A stretch of DNA of 64,000 nt from Cryphonectria parasitica EP155. Taxonomy: Eukaryota > Ascomycota > Sordariomycetes > Diaporthales > Cryphonectriaceae. Made by a program: the position numbers and the translations under genes. Under the pieces are notes generated by a model. That model searched no databases. It worked only from the letters and a program-made list of their open reading frames with translations, and was not told the DNA's origin. Positions 1 to 10,598 of the stretch are shown here, in pieces (position 1 is the stretch's first letter; every line of letters begins with the position of its first letter). The DNA lies in the NCBI RefSeq assembly GCF_011745365.1, contig NW_024468909.1:2294001-2358000 (forward strand), in the 5' to 3' direction.

Positions 1-47
1 CATCAAGAACAAACGAGGAGCAAGCGGCGCTCAAGGCACAGACAGCA

Positions 48-1647
48 ATGGCTGAAAAGACCACCATGAAGGCCGTCGTCTTCGATGGCCCGTACAAGGT
101 TTCGATCCAGGAACGGCCGGTTCCGAAGTGTAAGCCATTCACCCCCGTTCTCGTGGTGCTGAGACGAAACGAAAGCCTGACTTGTGAGCAGTGCAGAGCC
201 CCGGCGACATCATCGTGAAAGTGCAGGCTACCGCCCTGTGTGGATCGTACGTTGTTGTGCTCTCAACCCCGCTCTCCTCCCGCGCCAGATCGTGGGGTGT
301 TGGAGCATGTTGTGCTGACGCTGGACAATTCGGCGCAAAGTGAGCTGCACGTCTTCAGAGGTCACCAGCCATCCGACACGGGCTTTATAATGTAAGCAAT
401 TTCTCGCTCGCGGGTTGTGACTGGGTTCCTTTCTAATGCCATACACAGGGGCCATGAGTTCACTGGTATCGTCGTGGAGGCAGGCGAGAACGTAAAGACT
501 ATCAAGACGGGAGACAAGATTGTCTCCCCGTTCACAACAACATGGTAAGCATGAAAATAGAACCTGAGACGTTGACAAGAGATTGTGTCGGTAGCTGATA
601 TGGTCTTATTCGTGCAGTGGGAAATGCTTCTACTGCCAAAACGGATACTCGTCCCGCTGCGTCGAGTCCCTTCTTTTCGGCTGCCCAAAGCTGTGAGTCG
701 AACCAGCCCTCCAACAACCTCGTGCTTTTGTACAACTAGCCAGCTGTGCTGATGAGATACGTTTTCTTCAGAGATGGCGGACAGGCCGAGTACGTCCGTG
801 TTCCCAACGCAGATGGCACCGTGATGAGGGCCCCTTCCGAGATCCAGGACCAATGCCTCGTGCTGATGGCAGACATCTTCCCCACCGGCTATTTCGGCGC
901 CAAGAATGCCTTCTCCCGGCTCTCGCCCGGTGAGATCGAGAACGGCACCGTCGTGGTCATCGGATGTGGGCCCGTCGGCATCTGTGCCATCATCGCCGCG
1001 CTCGAGTACAAGCCGAAGCACCTGTTTGCCGTGGACAGTGTAGAGAGCCGGCTGGAGCAGGCGAGGCAGGCAGGGGCGGAGCCGCTGAACTTCATGACGG
1101 ACAAGGAGGGCATGTTTGAGCGGGTCAGGGGCGCGACCGAGGGCAGGGGCGCGGATGCCGTGATCGAGGTTGTGGGATTGAGTCCGGCGCTACGGACGGC
1201 ATTTGACCTGATCAGACCTTGGGGTGTGATTTCGAGTATCGGTGTGCATAACGCGGAGGTGAGTGACGCATTTTTGAGACGTGCCTTGGTGCCTCATTGA
1301 CTGACGGGTTCTGAACAGATTCCATGGACTGGAAATGACGCGTATAAGTGAGTTTGACCTTGTAGCATGCTTCGAGGTCCATCGTGCTAAACCAGTGCAG
1401 CAAGAACCTCCGCCTTTCCATGGGCCGATGCCCTGTGCGGTCGCTGTTCCCCGAGGCGCTGGCAGTGTTGGCCAAGCAGCAGGACAAGTTGAGGTACGTC
1501 TCCATGTGTCCCCAGTAGTGGTTCAAGAAAGCCTGGCTAACCAGCCACAGCTTCATGTTTGACAAGATCATGCCATTGGAGGAAGCCGTCGAAGGCTATG
1601 AACTTTTCGACCAGATGAAGGTGCACAAGGTAATCTTCAAACCTTGA
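48..1647 (+). CDS. Zinc-dependent alcohol dehydrogenase (MDR superfamily)
   Basis: Medium-chain dehydrogenase/reductase, about 354 residues, probably cytosolic, oxidising an alcohol with NAD(P)+; the substrate cannot be read from sequence. The ATG at 48 opens MAEKTTMKAVVFDG, a normal MDR N-terminus. Nine exons join in frame through eight short introns (for example 130-191). The catalytic zinc site is visible as LCGSELH near residue 44 and GHEFTG near residue 64. Four structural-zinc cysteines lie in CGKCFYC...SRC near residues 95-109. The cofactor loop is IGCGPVG, and the protein ends HKVIFKP just before TGA at 1645-1647. Length and all zinc ligands look complete, so it should be active. It converges on the minus-strand Sen15 gene. 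Threonine- or sorbitol-dehydrogenase-like specificity is possible but unproven. Confidence 0.9.
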
Positions 1648-1782
1648 CGAACGGGATGAATCTTCTCCAAGGCGTAGTCAACTTCATGATGTAGTCAAGG
1701 TGTCAAAAACCGTCCATAGTATAGCTCTGTGAGATGACAGTAGTTCAGAATGCGACAGATCTCGCAGCAGCCGCCCGAATGG

Positions 1783-2256
1783 TTAATTCTGCCTCGGCTT
1801 GACGATCCCATCGTGCATCATGTAGTAGACAATCGTCGAGTCATCATGGACCACAGCCATGAGCACCCTCTTGCCGCGCTTGGAGCCCCGCCACTTCTTC
1901 CACTCGGGACAAGTACCAGTCAGGTCCTCTCTGGCCTTGGCAGCAGGCGGCAGCGCGTCGACCGAGTCCAAGACGGCGGCAAACGCGCGCAGACTCATCT
2001 TCTCGGAGAGGTGAACGGGCAGCACCCATTCGTACTCGGCCTCCTGAGGGATGGCTTTCCCAGAAGACTTCTCCGCCTTGATGATCTCGATCTGCTCGTC
2101 TGGGTGGACGTACATGCGGCGAGGCGACAAGCCTGAGATGAGAGGTCGTGTCTGGGAAGGGTTGTTGTGGGCTGTGACGTCTGTCCAATCTTGCTGGTTC
2201 TCGAGATTGTTGAGGACGATCTTGGTCAGCCCCTCGAGGTGGGGAGAAAAAGACAT
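1783..2256 (-). CDS. SEN15: tRNA-splicing endonuclease subunit Sen15
   Basis: Single-exon protein of 157 residues resembling Sen15, a non-catalytic structural subunit of the heterotetrameric tRNA intron endonuclease (Sen2/Sen34/Sen54/Sen15). The Sen15 fold spans roughly residues 70-157. It includes EYEWVLPVHLSEKMSLRAF, then KRVLMAVVHDDSTIVYY and the end HDGIVKPRQN, the strand pattern used for pairing with a partner subunit. No catalytic Tyr-His-Lys triad is expected or seen. The start at MSFSPHLEGL is the first ATG of the frame and gives a normal family length. It is convergent with the dehydrogenase gene (135 bp apart) and in tandem with the AAA ATPase gene, whose stop lies 683 bp upstream. 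Identification is by recognised family pattern, not a search. Confidence 0.85.
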   Translation of the reverse strand: MSFSPHLEGLTKIVLNNLENQQDWTDVTAHNNPSQTRPLISGLSPRRMYVHPDEQIEIIKAEKSSGKAIPQEAEYEWVLPVHLSEKMSLRAFAAVLDSVDALPPAAKAREDLTGTCPEWKKWRGSKRGKRVLMAVVHDDSTIVYYMMHDGIVKPRQN

Positions 2257-2939
2257 GGCCTTTAGTCCTGGCTCCTCAATGCTGTTGTTTGCTCATGTGT
2301 ATGCGAACGGTGTCTGGATGGATGAGTTGGTTGGAGGGAAATGTGATAAAATTACAGGGACATACCCACAGAAGGGTGAATGGATGCTGGCTCTTTTCTG
2401 TTTACATAATCAAACTATTGTCTGTGAATTAGGAAGGAATGGGACCACTGTCGGTAGAAAGGGGCTGGTCACCTATTACCCTAACCCTCATATCTTTCTT
2501 GTCATTTACAAACCTGAGTGAGCTGCTTAGATAGTGTATTTTCCTTCTTTTCTCAGATACTATCGCAATTCATGCGCAAAGGACTCATTTTCGAGGACCA
2601 CAATTTCAGTTGAGATCACATTGATGGAGGCCCATAAACCTCGGTCTATATCTGCTACAGCTGTCAAATTCATTTACGTCACAATGGCTTGCACGCTGCA
2701 CAAGATGACATCAATTGACGAAAGGCACATGGGCTTTTTCTACTGGTGAAATCAACATCACCACTTGCGGACATTCTTCAAGCCACCTTACTTCATACAA
2801 CGACTCTCGTTACATGATCTATTCTATAAATGACGTGTTCTACCAGAATGGCAAGGAAATGTGCCGTCTTTCGTCTGTTGGCTAAGGCCTGGAAGCCGCT
2901 TCGCCTGGTTCGATCCAACTGGGTCGGCGCCGCATGTGC
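2257..2939. other. Intergenic spacer, Sen15 promoter side
   Basis: No gene is supported. The stretch lies between the Sen15 start and the stop of the AAA ATPase, so it holds the Sen15 promoter and the ATPase 3' end. A short telomere-like CCCTAACCCT sits at 2479-2488. Open frames here are short and show no family features. Confidence 0.6.
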
Positions 2940-5900
2940 TTACTTTCGATATCTGCCATGGTTATCATAATCCTCTTCCTCATCATCATATCCACGCTGC
3001 CCTCTGTTCCTAGTAGTACCCGCAGCCGGGGCTCCTCGTCTACGTCGGCTCAACGGTGTCTCCTCTACATACTCCTCCTCATCAAGATCATCCGACTTAG
3101 TGGCCCGTCTATCGCCTCCTCTCGGCCGCTCCCATCTCTCCTCAATAGGGCCCCGACGCATCCTTCCGCCGCGGTCGGATGGCGTACTCACGTATTCCGG
3201 AGGCACAGATGACCGGTTCTGGGCTCTGCCAGGGGTGAATCGCGACGGATGCCCACCGAGGAAGCGCCTACCAGCCCGCAGCGACGTATCCTCCCATTCA
3301 TCGTCCGAGCCTACGAAGTCATCCCTGCGCAAGAGCATGACCTTGGCATAGTCCGAGTCTCGTCCGCGTGTGAACTCGAGGTAGTCATCAAAGCGTCGGA
3401 TGGACCGTGCGACGATCTTGAACTGGTAACTATCGAGTTTGCCTTTGTTCTTGTCCTGGCTGGGCGAGGCTGCTGCTGTTATCTCTATATCTTTTCCTTT
3501 GGAGCGAGGCGATAGGTAGTCTGGAGCGTTTTCCTCGCCACCGCCGTAGTTGTAATCTTCATCATCGTCAGAAACATCATCATCATAGTCTTCCTCGTGT
3601 TCGTGATGTTCGGGTCTGGTCGAGTTAAGCCGGCTGAAGTGCACCAAAGAGTATGCTACTTGGAAGGCGTTGCGGATTTGCCTGCCGTTCCACTAACGAA
3701 GCAAGGGTATTAGCAACAAAGATGGAAGCAAAGATTATAAGCAGATCTCTGCTTACTCGTCGGTCACGTCGCACGCGCGTTTCTTCCCAATGTTGTATCG
3801 CGAAGTCAAGTATACTGTTCTCGTCGATCTCGATGGGTACGAAGTTCGAGTTGTCTTCCCCTTGACGCTTGTGAAGCTCTGCCCTGGAATTTTCAATCTC
3901 CTTGACCCTTTGAATATTGAGTTTGAATATCTCCATAGTCTGCTTTCTTTTGAGAGGAGGATAATACAGTGTGAGGTGAATTCTCGACCGAAATGCTTCA
4001 TCGACAGTCCCCACTCGGTTCGTTGTCAGGAACAGGACGCCGTCGTAGTAGTCGAGCACCCGAAGGAACACTGCGAAGAATAGAGATCAGTGGCTGTTAT
4101 ACTTTCGGCTTGGCGAAAGGCTTTGATATTACTGACCAGACACCAGGGAGTTTCGCACCAAGTCTCCAACGTCCCTCTTGGCGAGGAACAGATCAGCCTC
4201 ATCCAACAGCAAAACACAGTCCCATAGCGTAGCAAGACGGAATGTTTCCCGAAGTGCTTTCTCGACGTCCTTCGGCGTCGAACCCAAATCCCCAGATGTA
4301 AGCGCGAAGAGCGGCTTGCGATTGGTCAGAGCCACAGCCTCGGCGGTGGTAGTCTTTCCCACACCAGGCACTCCGTGGAGAAGAATCACAAGACCGGAAC
4401 CTTTGCCGCGGATGAAATCCTGATCCAGAACGGCGTCTTTATTCTGTCGACGAGTATCCTGCTTTTGGAAATGGCTTCCCACGAGGGACTCCAGGATACG
4501 TTTGTGTTCGATGTCGACTTTCAAATCCCTGAAAGAGTTCTTGGGAGTAGAAATGACGCTTATAGAGTCAACGTTGGCGACGAAGAATTTGCGGGCTCGA
4601 AAGGAATATGCGATCAGGCGCTGAGGGAAAAGAAGCTTGTGGTCCGAATCTATTGAAACAATTTGAATTTCAGTGAGACCTTTGTCCTATCATAATGATA
4701 CCGTAGTTTGGGCCACAAAAATACATACCAAAGTCGAAAACCCTCTCAGTTTCCTCAAAGACCTTTAAGACTCTGTCTTTCTGCACCATGCGATGGGACT
4801 GCAGAATACTAAAACGCCCGACCGTCTCTATCGTCGCCCTTATGTATCCCTGCATTTTCGAGCGTGTTCTATCAGACCACCAAATGATGGTAGGCATGAC
4901 GTTCGGCGACGAAGCATTGCCTTCGAAATCCGCTGGTAGGGCCAATTGGGGCTTGACGAATTCGGCGCCGGACTGGAAGCCCTCTTTGAAGTCAACCATA
5001 ATTTCACCCTCGACATGCTCCACTACCTGGTCCTCCCGGACCTTTTCAGAATCTGAAGACTTGATTCCATGCTTGCCTGATGGATAGGTGCTATGGATCA
5101 ACGTCCATCCGTCGTAATACAGGTGCTTTTGTTGCACAAAGAAGAGGAAATTCTCAGCCCGCGTCGTGAGCTTACTGCGGATGTCGGCTTCGTCGTCTCT
5201 GAATCGTAATGGGTACATTGTCAAGGTTCGAATGTCCTTTTCCCCTTCGTACTCGTATATGTTTACTACCGCAGGAATGGGTCCGTACTTTTCACCGTCG
5301 AAATCGATGTGAAAATGATCCAGAGAAAATGCCAGCCGCGTGACACCGGGGGCATTGTCCTTTGGTGGATCTAATTCCATCTCTTCCATGTATGCATCAC
5401 ATAACTTCCAGTAACTCTGGAAAACAGCCAGCCCGCCGGTCGTAGAATGGTAGGAACCAGCCTTGCCAGCCTTGTCTTTGTCCTCGTTGGTCTCCTGCGG
5501 CTCGTATAGGATGTCTCCAGGCCTGAAATACATGGGCAAGTCCGAGAACCGCACTTTTTGTCTGGTTGTTCCGGCGGCCTCGGTCCACATAGGGACGACA
5601 TGTTTCTCCACAAAGTCTATATAGAGTTGCATGTGCTCCACGCCGGAGTGCAAATCAGGGAGGCCAAAGACGATGTCCTCTAGATCCACGTCGGATGGCA
5701 TGCACAGCCTGTGTAAGGGATCTTCACTTTCGTCTTTTTGAGCCGAGGCTGTCGTTCTACTCGGCAACGGGCCTATTGTACTAGGTGTGTCTGGGTCAAG
5801 AGTCTGAGGCGTGTTGGCTCGACGTTTGAGAACTTCTAGAGACTGCTTCGCAAGCGGAAAGGAGTAGTAGAGGGTCTGGAAGGGTCGCAAAAAAGTAACT

Positions 5901-6511
5901 GGCTCGTCGATGCTCCAGTCATCTTGAGCCGTCAAACGACTCAGGATATGGAGGATGGCTGGTGACTGGATCCTCACTTGATGAATGAACTTGTATTCAT
6001 TGCCGTCTGGGTGCCTGAGCAGTGATGGAGTCTGCTTTTTGCGGCGGCGCCTTGCGTTTTCTTGGGATATTTCCTTGCTCATCGCATCTGCGTGTCCCGC
6101 AAGAACTTCTATGATATCGAATCCTTCATCACGAGAGAAACGATTCATGAAGGCCTCGTAGTTGCTCCACCTAACTTTGGTAACTTTTGGCTGCTTTCTG
6201 ACCCACTCAGACCTGTCTTCTTCTTCGCTGTCCTCACTGTCTGGAGAGTCTCTTCTATCAGAAGCATCGTGAGACTCACGGGTGCCATCTTGGTTGACGG
6301 TCTGGTCATCATCGTCTTGGGCATCCTCGGTGGTCCCCATGAGGCCACGCGCCAAGTGAGGATCGCTGCTGTTGATGCTGCCTCCAGTCGGTTCCTCGCT
6401 CCTCTCCGAAATGCTGGCAGGTCTCGATGGCTCTGACGGATCATCAGGTACGTCAACACTCTCCTCAGGCACGGCCAGCGTCGTAGCAATAGAACGCTCT
6501 TCAGTTTCCAT
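2940..6511 (-). CDS. Large fungal AAA+ ATPase with DUF7025-like N-terminal region
   Basis: Four exons (6511-4729, 4679-4137, 4070-3757, 3692-2940) join in frame to 1130 residues; the introns are 49, 66 and 64 nt. Residues 1-130 are acidic and disordered. The middle, with FRPGDILYEP near residue 320, matches the DUF7025 region found before the AAA module in many fungal ATPases. The AAA domain has Walker A HGVPGVGKTTTAEA (about 697), Walker B LLLDEADLF (about 755), a sensor-1 LTTNR and an arginine-finger-like FRSR near 803. All key residues are present, so ATP hydrolysis is likely. From residue 880 comes the lid segment (WNGRQIRNAFQVA), then a long tail mixing acidic runs with arginine-rich RGG-like stretches. 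The substrate is unknown; annotation pipelines often call this family BCS1-like, but no BCS1 membrane segment is seen. Confidence 0.85.
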
Positions 6512-7275
6512 GATTGATGTATATCGGGGATGCCAGCTTTCAAAGATGCAGACGGTTGATCACAAGTGGTAAGTGAGTGTTGCGCAAGTCGCGACTGCGA
6601 GGTTTAGACCAAGGGCTTTGCACAGCGGGAAGGAATGAGCCGCAATCCCCTCTCTCAGCCTCATTCGCAACCCAGTTTCCCCTTCTTTTTCTTACGGCAG
6701 CTGGATAAATAACTAGGACCCAGCATGTTTGGCCAATTACTTTGGTTAACTCCGAACCGCCAGGAGCCCCATGCTTGCATGAGGAGTCACATTGCGGCTG
6801 ATTGAACATACATGAATGGCTTAGCTGAAAACGCCTGGCGATGCAACCACTATGGACAAGCAGAAGATAATTGGCGGAAATGATGACTTTTACCACCCCA
6901 CGGCGAACATTAACCGCAGGTTATCAGTAAGCAACAATCCACTCAACTTTGTACCCAGCTAACAGTTGAGGTCGTCATGCGTCCACACTTCATTCATGCA
7001 ATTCTTTTCCGGCTAAGGCACGATCTGCTATACATGTACCCTTGCCGCCCCTCTATGCACATATTTACCTAGACTTTTCTCTTCGGTAACAGGTAATGCG
7101 CAAAGGTCTCAGGGATGTGCGCATGTTTTACGAGCGCTAGCAGACGCGGGGGTCAGCAATCGATTGACTTAGAGATCTTGTTCGTCGTCGGCTTCGGAAG
7201 GTTCCAGTCAGCCTCTATACCTGCCTTGTTGGTGGACAAAGCACTTTGACCTGAGGTTTGACAAGCTCAGTCACA
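6512..7275. other. Divergent promoter region
   Basis: Shared upstream region of the minus-strand AAA ATPase and the plus-strand STAND-like gene. No coding features or repeats are recognised. Confidence 0.6.
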
Positions 7276-9611
7276 ATGGCACTGGATTGGACAAATCCTG
7301 GCCCGCCCGAGAGAGCAGTCACAGCCGAATTCATCCAGTCCGACGAGGCTCAGGAACTTCGCCAGATAGTCCCAAAGGCACCCCCATACGACGCTGATAA
7401 GGGTTGCTTTGTCCCAGCCGGCGGGTCAGTGACCCAAAGGTTGGTGATTTCTGCATCGATCAATCCATACGCCAAGCCAGAGATTCACTGACGTTCATAG
7501 ACAACTACAGATATCGCTGGCGGCCTTGGAGGCAGCCTTAACCGCAACCTTGCCCGCGGTACTTGGGCTACAGAAGGCTGTTGTGACGACATGCAAGGAC
7601 TGGGACGATCTCACGCAAAAGGTCCTCACAACCGAAGAGGAATATGCACAGCAGGGCAAAGAGACCTGGCGTCGGATCTGGTATGGAATCGGCGGTGCAT
7701 CCAAGGTCATAGATCCTTGGATCGAAGTAATACCAAACGAGTATGGTCTGGCAGTCGTGAAGACTGGTGTTGCAGTTCTGTTCAAAGTAAGCGTCGTCGT
7801 TAACTTTGTGTCAAGGCTGGCATTCACCGCATGGGTGACAGCTGACATGATGCGCACCAGTTGGCCGCTAAATCGGTTGAGAAGCGGGAAAATATATCAC
7901 AGGCTTTTGAGAAGATTCGGGATGCCATGACTTCAGCGAACCCCTTGAAAGGGAGTTTTCGATCACACCCAGACGTTGCTGCCGCTCTAGACGAGCTCTA
8001 TAAGGCCATTGTCGATTCGGTGAATGATATGATCATCCTCACTGCGGAAAAGGAGCAGTTTTGTACGTCTGTTCATCATTCTGAAGGTTGACGGGGCACC
8101 ATGAATATTCACTGACCCTTGACTAGGGAGGGGGCTGAAAAAGAAACTGACCCAGAAAACAAAACGCCCCGATGTTGACTCCGTTCTGCACCTAATGTCT
8201 GAGAAGACCCAAGCACTCCAGACTGCCTTGAACACAGCTCGAGATGATGCAGTCGAGATCACAAATAGGGCGATGAAGTACACGGCTGTCAAGGTAACTG
8301 GGATAAGCAACAAGATCGACTTACAAGGAGGGGATATCCGAGGCGTCAAGACAATTGTCGAAGAGCAACGAGATATGTTCAAGGATCAGGGCCAGAAGAT
8401 TGAAGAACTCCCAGACATTCTCGAGAAGCTATGGAATAAGAAGCAGGCACTTGCGGAGGCCCATGTAGCGACCGCCTCGAATGAACTATCGGCGGAATGG
8501 GAGGCTCGGCTTCTGAACAAGTTCATCGACGTCCTGATATCAAACCAAAGTATATTATCCTGCCCGACATTTAGTTTTTTTTCTTTTTATACTGTTAACA
8601 CTGTCAAATCCAGAGGATGTTCACATCCAGGCCATTACCGATCGCGAACCAAGACGTTCCCCCAGACGCAGAAGAGGTGCGGTGATCAATGAAGAGCAGT
8701 TCTGCGAGGCAATTGCGGATCTGCCCAACAGCGAGGTTGGCCTACCCGACGTCGAGGGCTTTACTCTCCAACCAGACAGCGATTGGGATGCGGTCTCTAT
8801 GTTTCGAGGTAACTTCAACGCCAGGACTCAGAGCCGGGTGCAGTCCCTACTTCAACAAAACCGATTCCTCAGCTGGATGAATGGCTCGTACCCAGACCTT
8901 CTCCTTATCCTTGCCAATCTGCCAGATACAGGCATGCAGCATATCACGGCCATGTCTGTTTTATGCGCAACCCTCGTTTCAAGTCTGACCAATCTTCGCC
9001 GTGGGCACGTGGTTCTTCACTTTTTCTGCGGCCTGCATATCAATTCTCGAGATCCGAGCCCAGGACCGACAGGGCTGGTCCGGTCACTTATAATGCAAGT
9101 ATTTACATATCTACGACGAGACGGTCTTCTCAGCTTGGACTTTCTCAACGACCGAGCCGATGTGAAAGCCATCGAGGATCAGGACCTGGAAATCCTCTGC
9201 CGCACACTGCAGTCGCTTCTCGACCAGTTCCAGCCGAGCACTCAGGTGTACTGCGTTATTGACTCCATTACGCTGTTCGACAGCGAGGACTCGGCCTATG
9301 ATCTCGAGGTAGTCCTGGGATATCTGCAGGAGATCGTCGAAGACAGCCAACTGCCAGCCATATTCAAGTTGATGATGACGAGTCCGGCTCGATGCACCCC
9401 GCAGCTGACGGAGTTAATTACTGCAGAGGGCCGATATCCTGATCGGATCTTGAATCTGTCGTCAGAGCAATCCTTTGTAACTGGAGGCATGGATGATTAC
9501 GACATGGGGTGCCATCTTTCGCAGATGTCTGTGTCAGCGGGTTCCAGTGGGTACTGGCAGAGGTCTGATATGGACCGCAGACGGCTGTATGAAGACGACG
9601 ACTACGACTGA
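7276..9611 (+). CDS. STAND/NACHT-like protein with degenerate P-loop
   Basis: Five exons give about 690 residues. Clear junctions include VLFK|LAAK (exon 3 starts 7861), the exon ending near 8064 joined at about 8128 (EKEQF-W-RGLKKK), and NQ|KDVHIQ near 8614. The first intron is ambiguous: its donor is either GTGACC or the unusual GTTGGT near 7425-7440. The helical N-terminal half (ETWRRIWYGIGGASKV, PWIEVIPNEYGLAV) resembles the DUF7708-type effector-side domain of fungal STAND proteins. The C-terminal half looks like their nephrocystin/NACHT-type nucleotide-binding domain. There, FLSWMNGSYPDLLLI is followed by NLPDTGMQHIT, where a GxxxxGK[S/T] P-loop would be expected; the lysine is absent. 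A Walker-B-like VYCVIDSITLFD follows. There are no ankyrin, WD or TPR repeats. Function is unknown; relatives act in fungal non-self recognition, but that is family inference only. Confidence 0.75.
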
Positions 9612-10598
9612 CGAGCAGATAGAAAGCAGTGTACCTTTTCCTTGGATGTTTCTCACTTTTCTCTCTCTACTTTATCCTGCTCAATGGCGATACATAGAGT
9701 GATATGTGCTATGAATGAAGGCAGGTACGAGTGGTTTAGCCGTCAGTGGCTTTAAGTACAGTGTAATATCACATTCGGACATCTTTAATGAGTATTTGAC
9801 ATAGCGAGTGAGTGGAATGAATGTGCATGATTTAATAGTAACAATCACGCACTGATGTATAAGCAAGATTCCGGAACCTGAGCTGCCACAATCTTAAGCG
9901 ATCTAACACTTCTCATATGCTACATATGTACAATCTTGTGCATACGTCGAAGCAGCTTGTGTGACCCTAACCCTATAACTTTTCAGCCATATAAACTTAT
10001 CTGGAATTCTGACGTAGTACCCTCTCATACTCTGTTCTTTTTCTTCAGACAAGATCTCGGAAGGCTCCCTGTCTCGCATCACAAGGGCATCCAGGGTTAC
10101 CCTTTTGGGTGCCCTGGTTGCCTGTCACATACTTTTCAATGTTGAATCCTTTTATTTTTATTCTACTATGGTGTAAAACGTTGAGGGGCAAAGTGACCAG
10201 TGCCGTTATTCCTTAGTGCAAACCTTGTGTTCTACTGTACCATGCTGTAGTAACACCGGCACTGCTTGAGGCTAGACCCCTTTCCCCTGCACTTCCCGCC
10301 ACAGCCACTTTCCAAAGACCTCTCGCTTCTTGTTTCCATTCTATTACGGGAGCGAAACCGAGAACGGAAAACAGGTTGCTCGTCTTCGCGGCAACAAATT
10401 CTATAAACAGATCCTAAAGTCTTCTTTTCACCACCCTCCGAGACTCACGACACATCACAGTCCGTACTTTGCTATCATTTTAATCAGACTTGCATGTTGC
10501 ACCGGCCTGGCTCACCAATCATCTTCTAGGCCAATGACCCACTGAATCACTACCACACCACAGCGACGACAAGCGACAACGACTCGCAGCTGACCACC
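9612..10598. other. Intergenic spacer and promoter of DUF2985-like gene
   Basis: No gene is supported. A telomere-like GACCCTAACCCTAT lies at 9963-9976. The last 100 bases are C/A-rich leader sequence before the ATG in CACCATGGCC. Confidence 0.6.

Noticed and set aside
1750..2188. Open frames opposite Sen15
   Set aside because: They are antisense or out-of-frame shadows of the recognised Sen15 coding sequence.
2880..2930. GGTTCGATCC, a tRNA B-box-like sequence
   Set aside because: No matching T-stem, acceptor stem or A-box could be built around it.
9963..9976. Telomere-like CCCTAACCCTA as evidence of a chromosome end or fusion
   Set aside because: Less than two repeat units, as is also true at 2479; too short to mark a former telomere.
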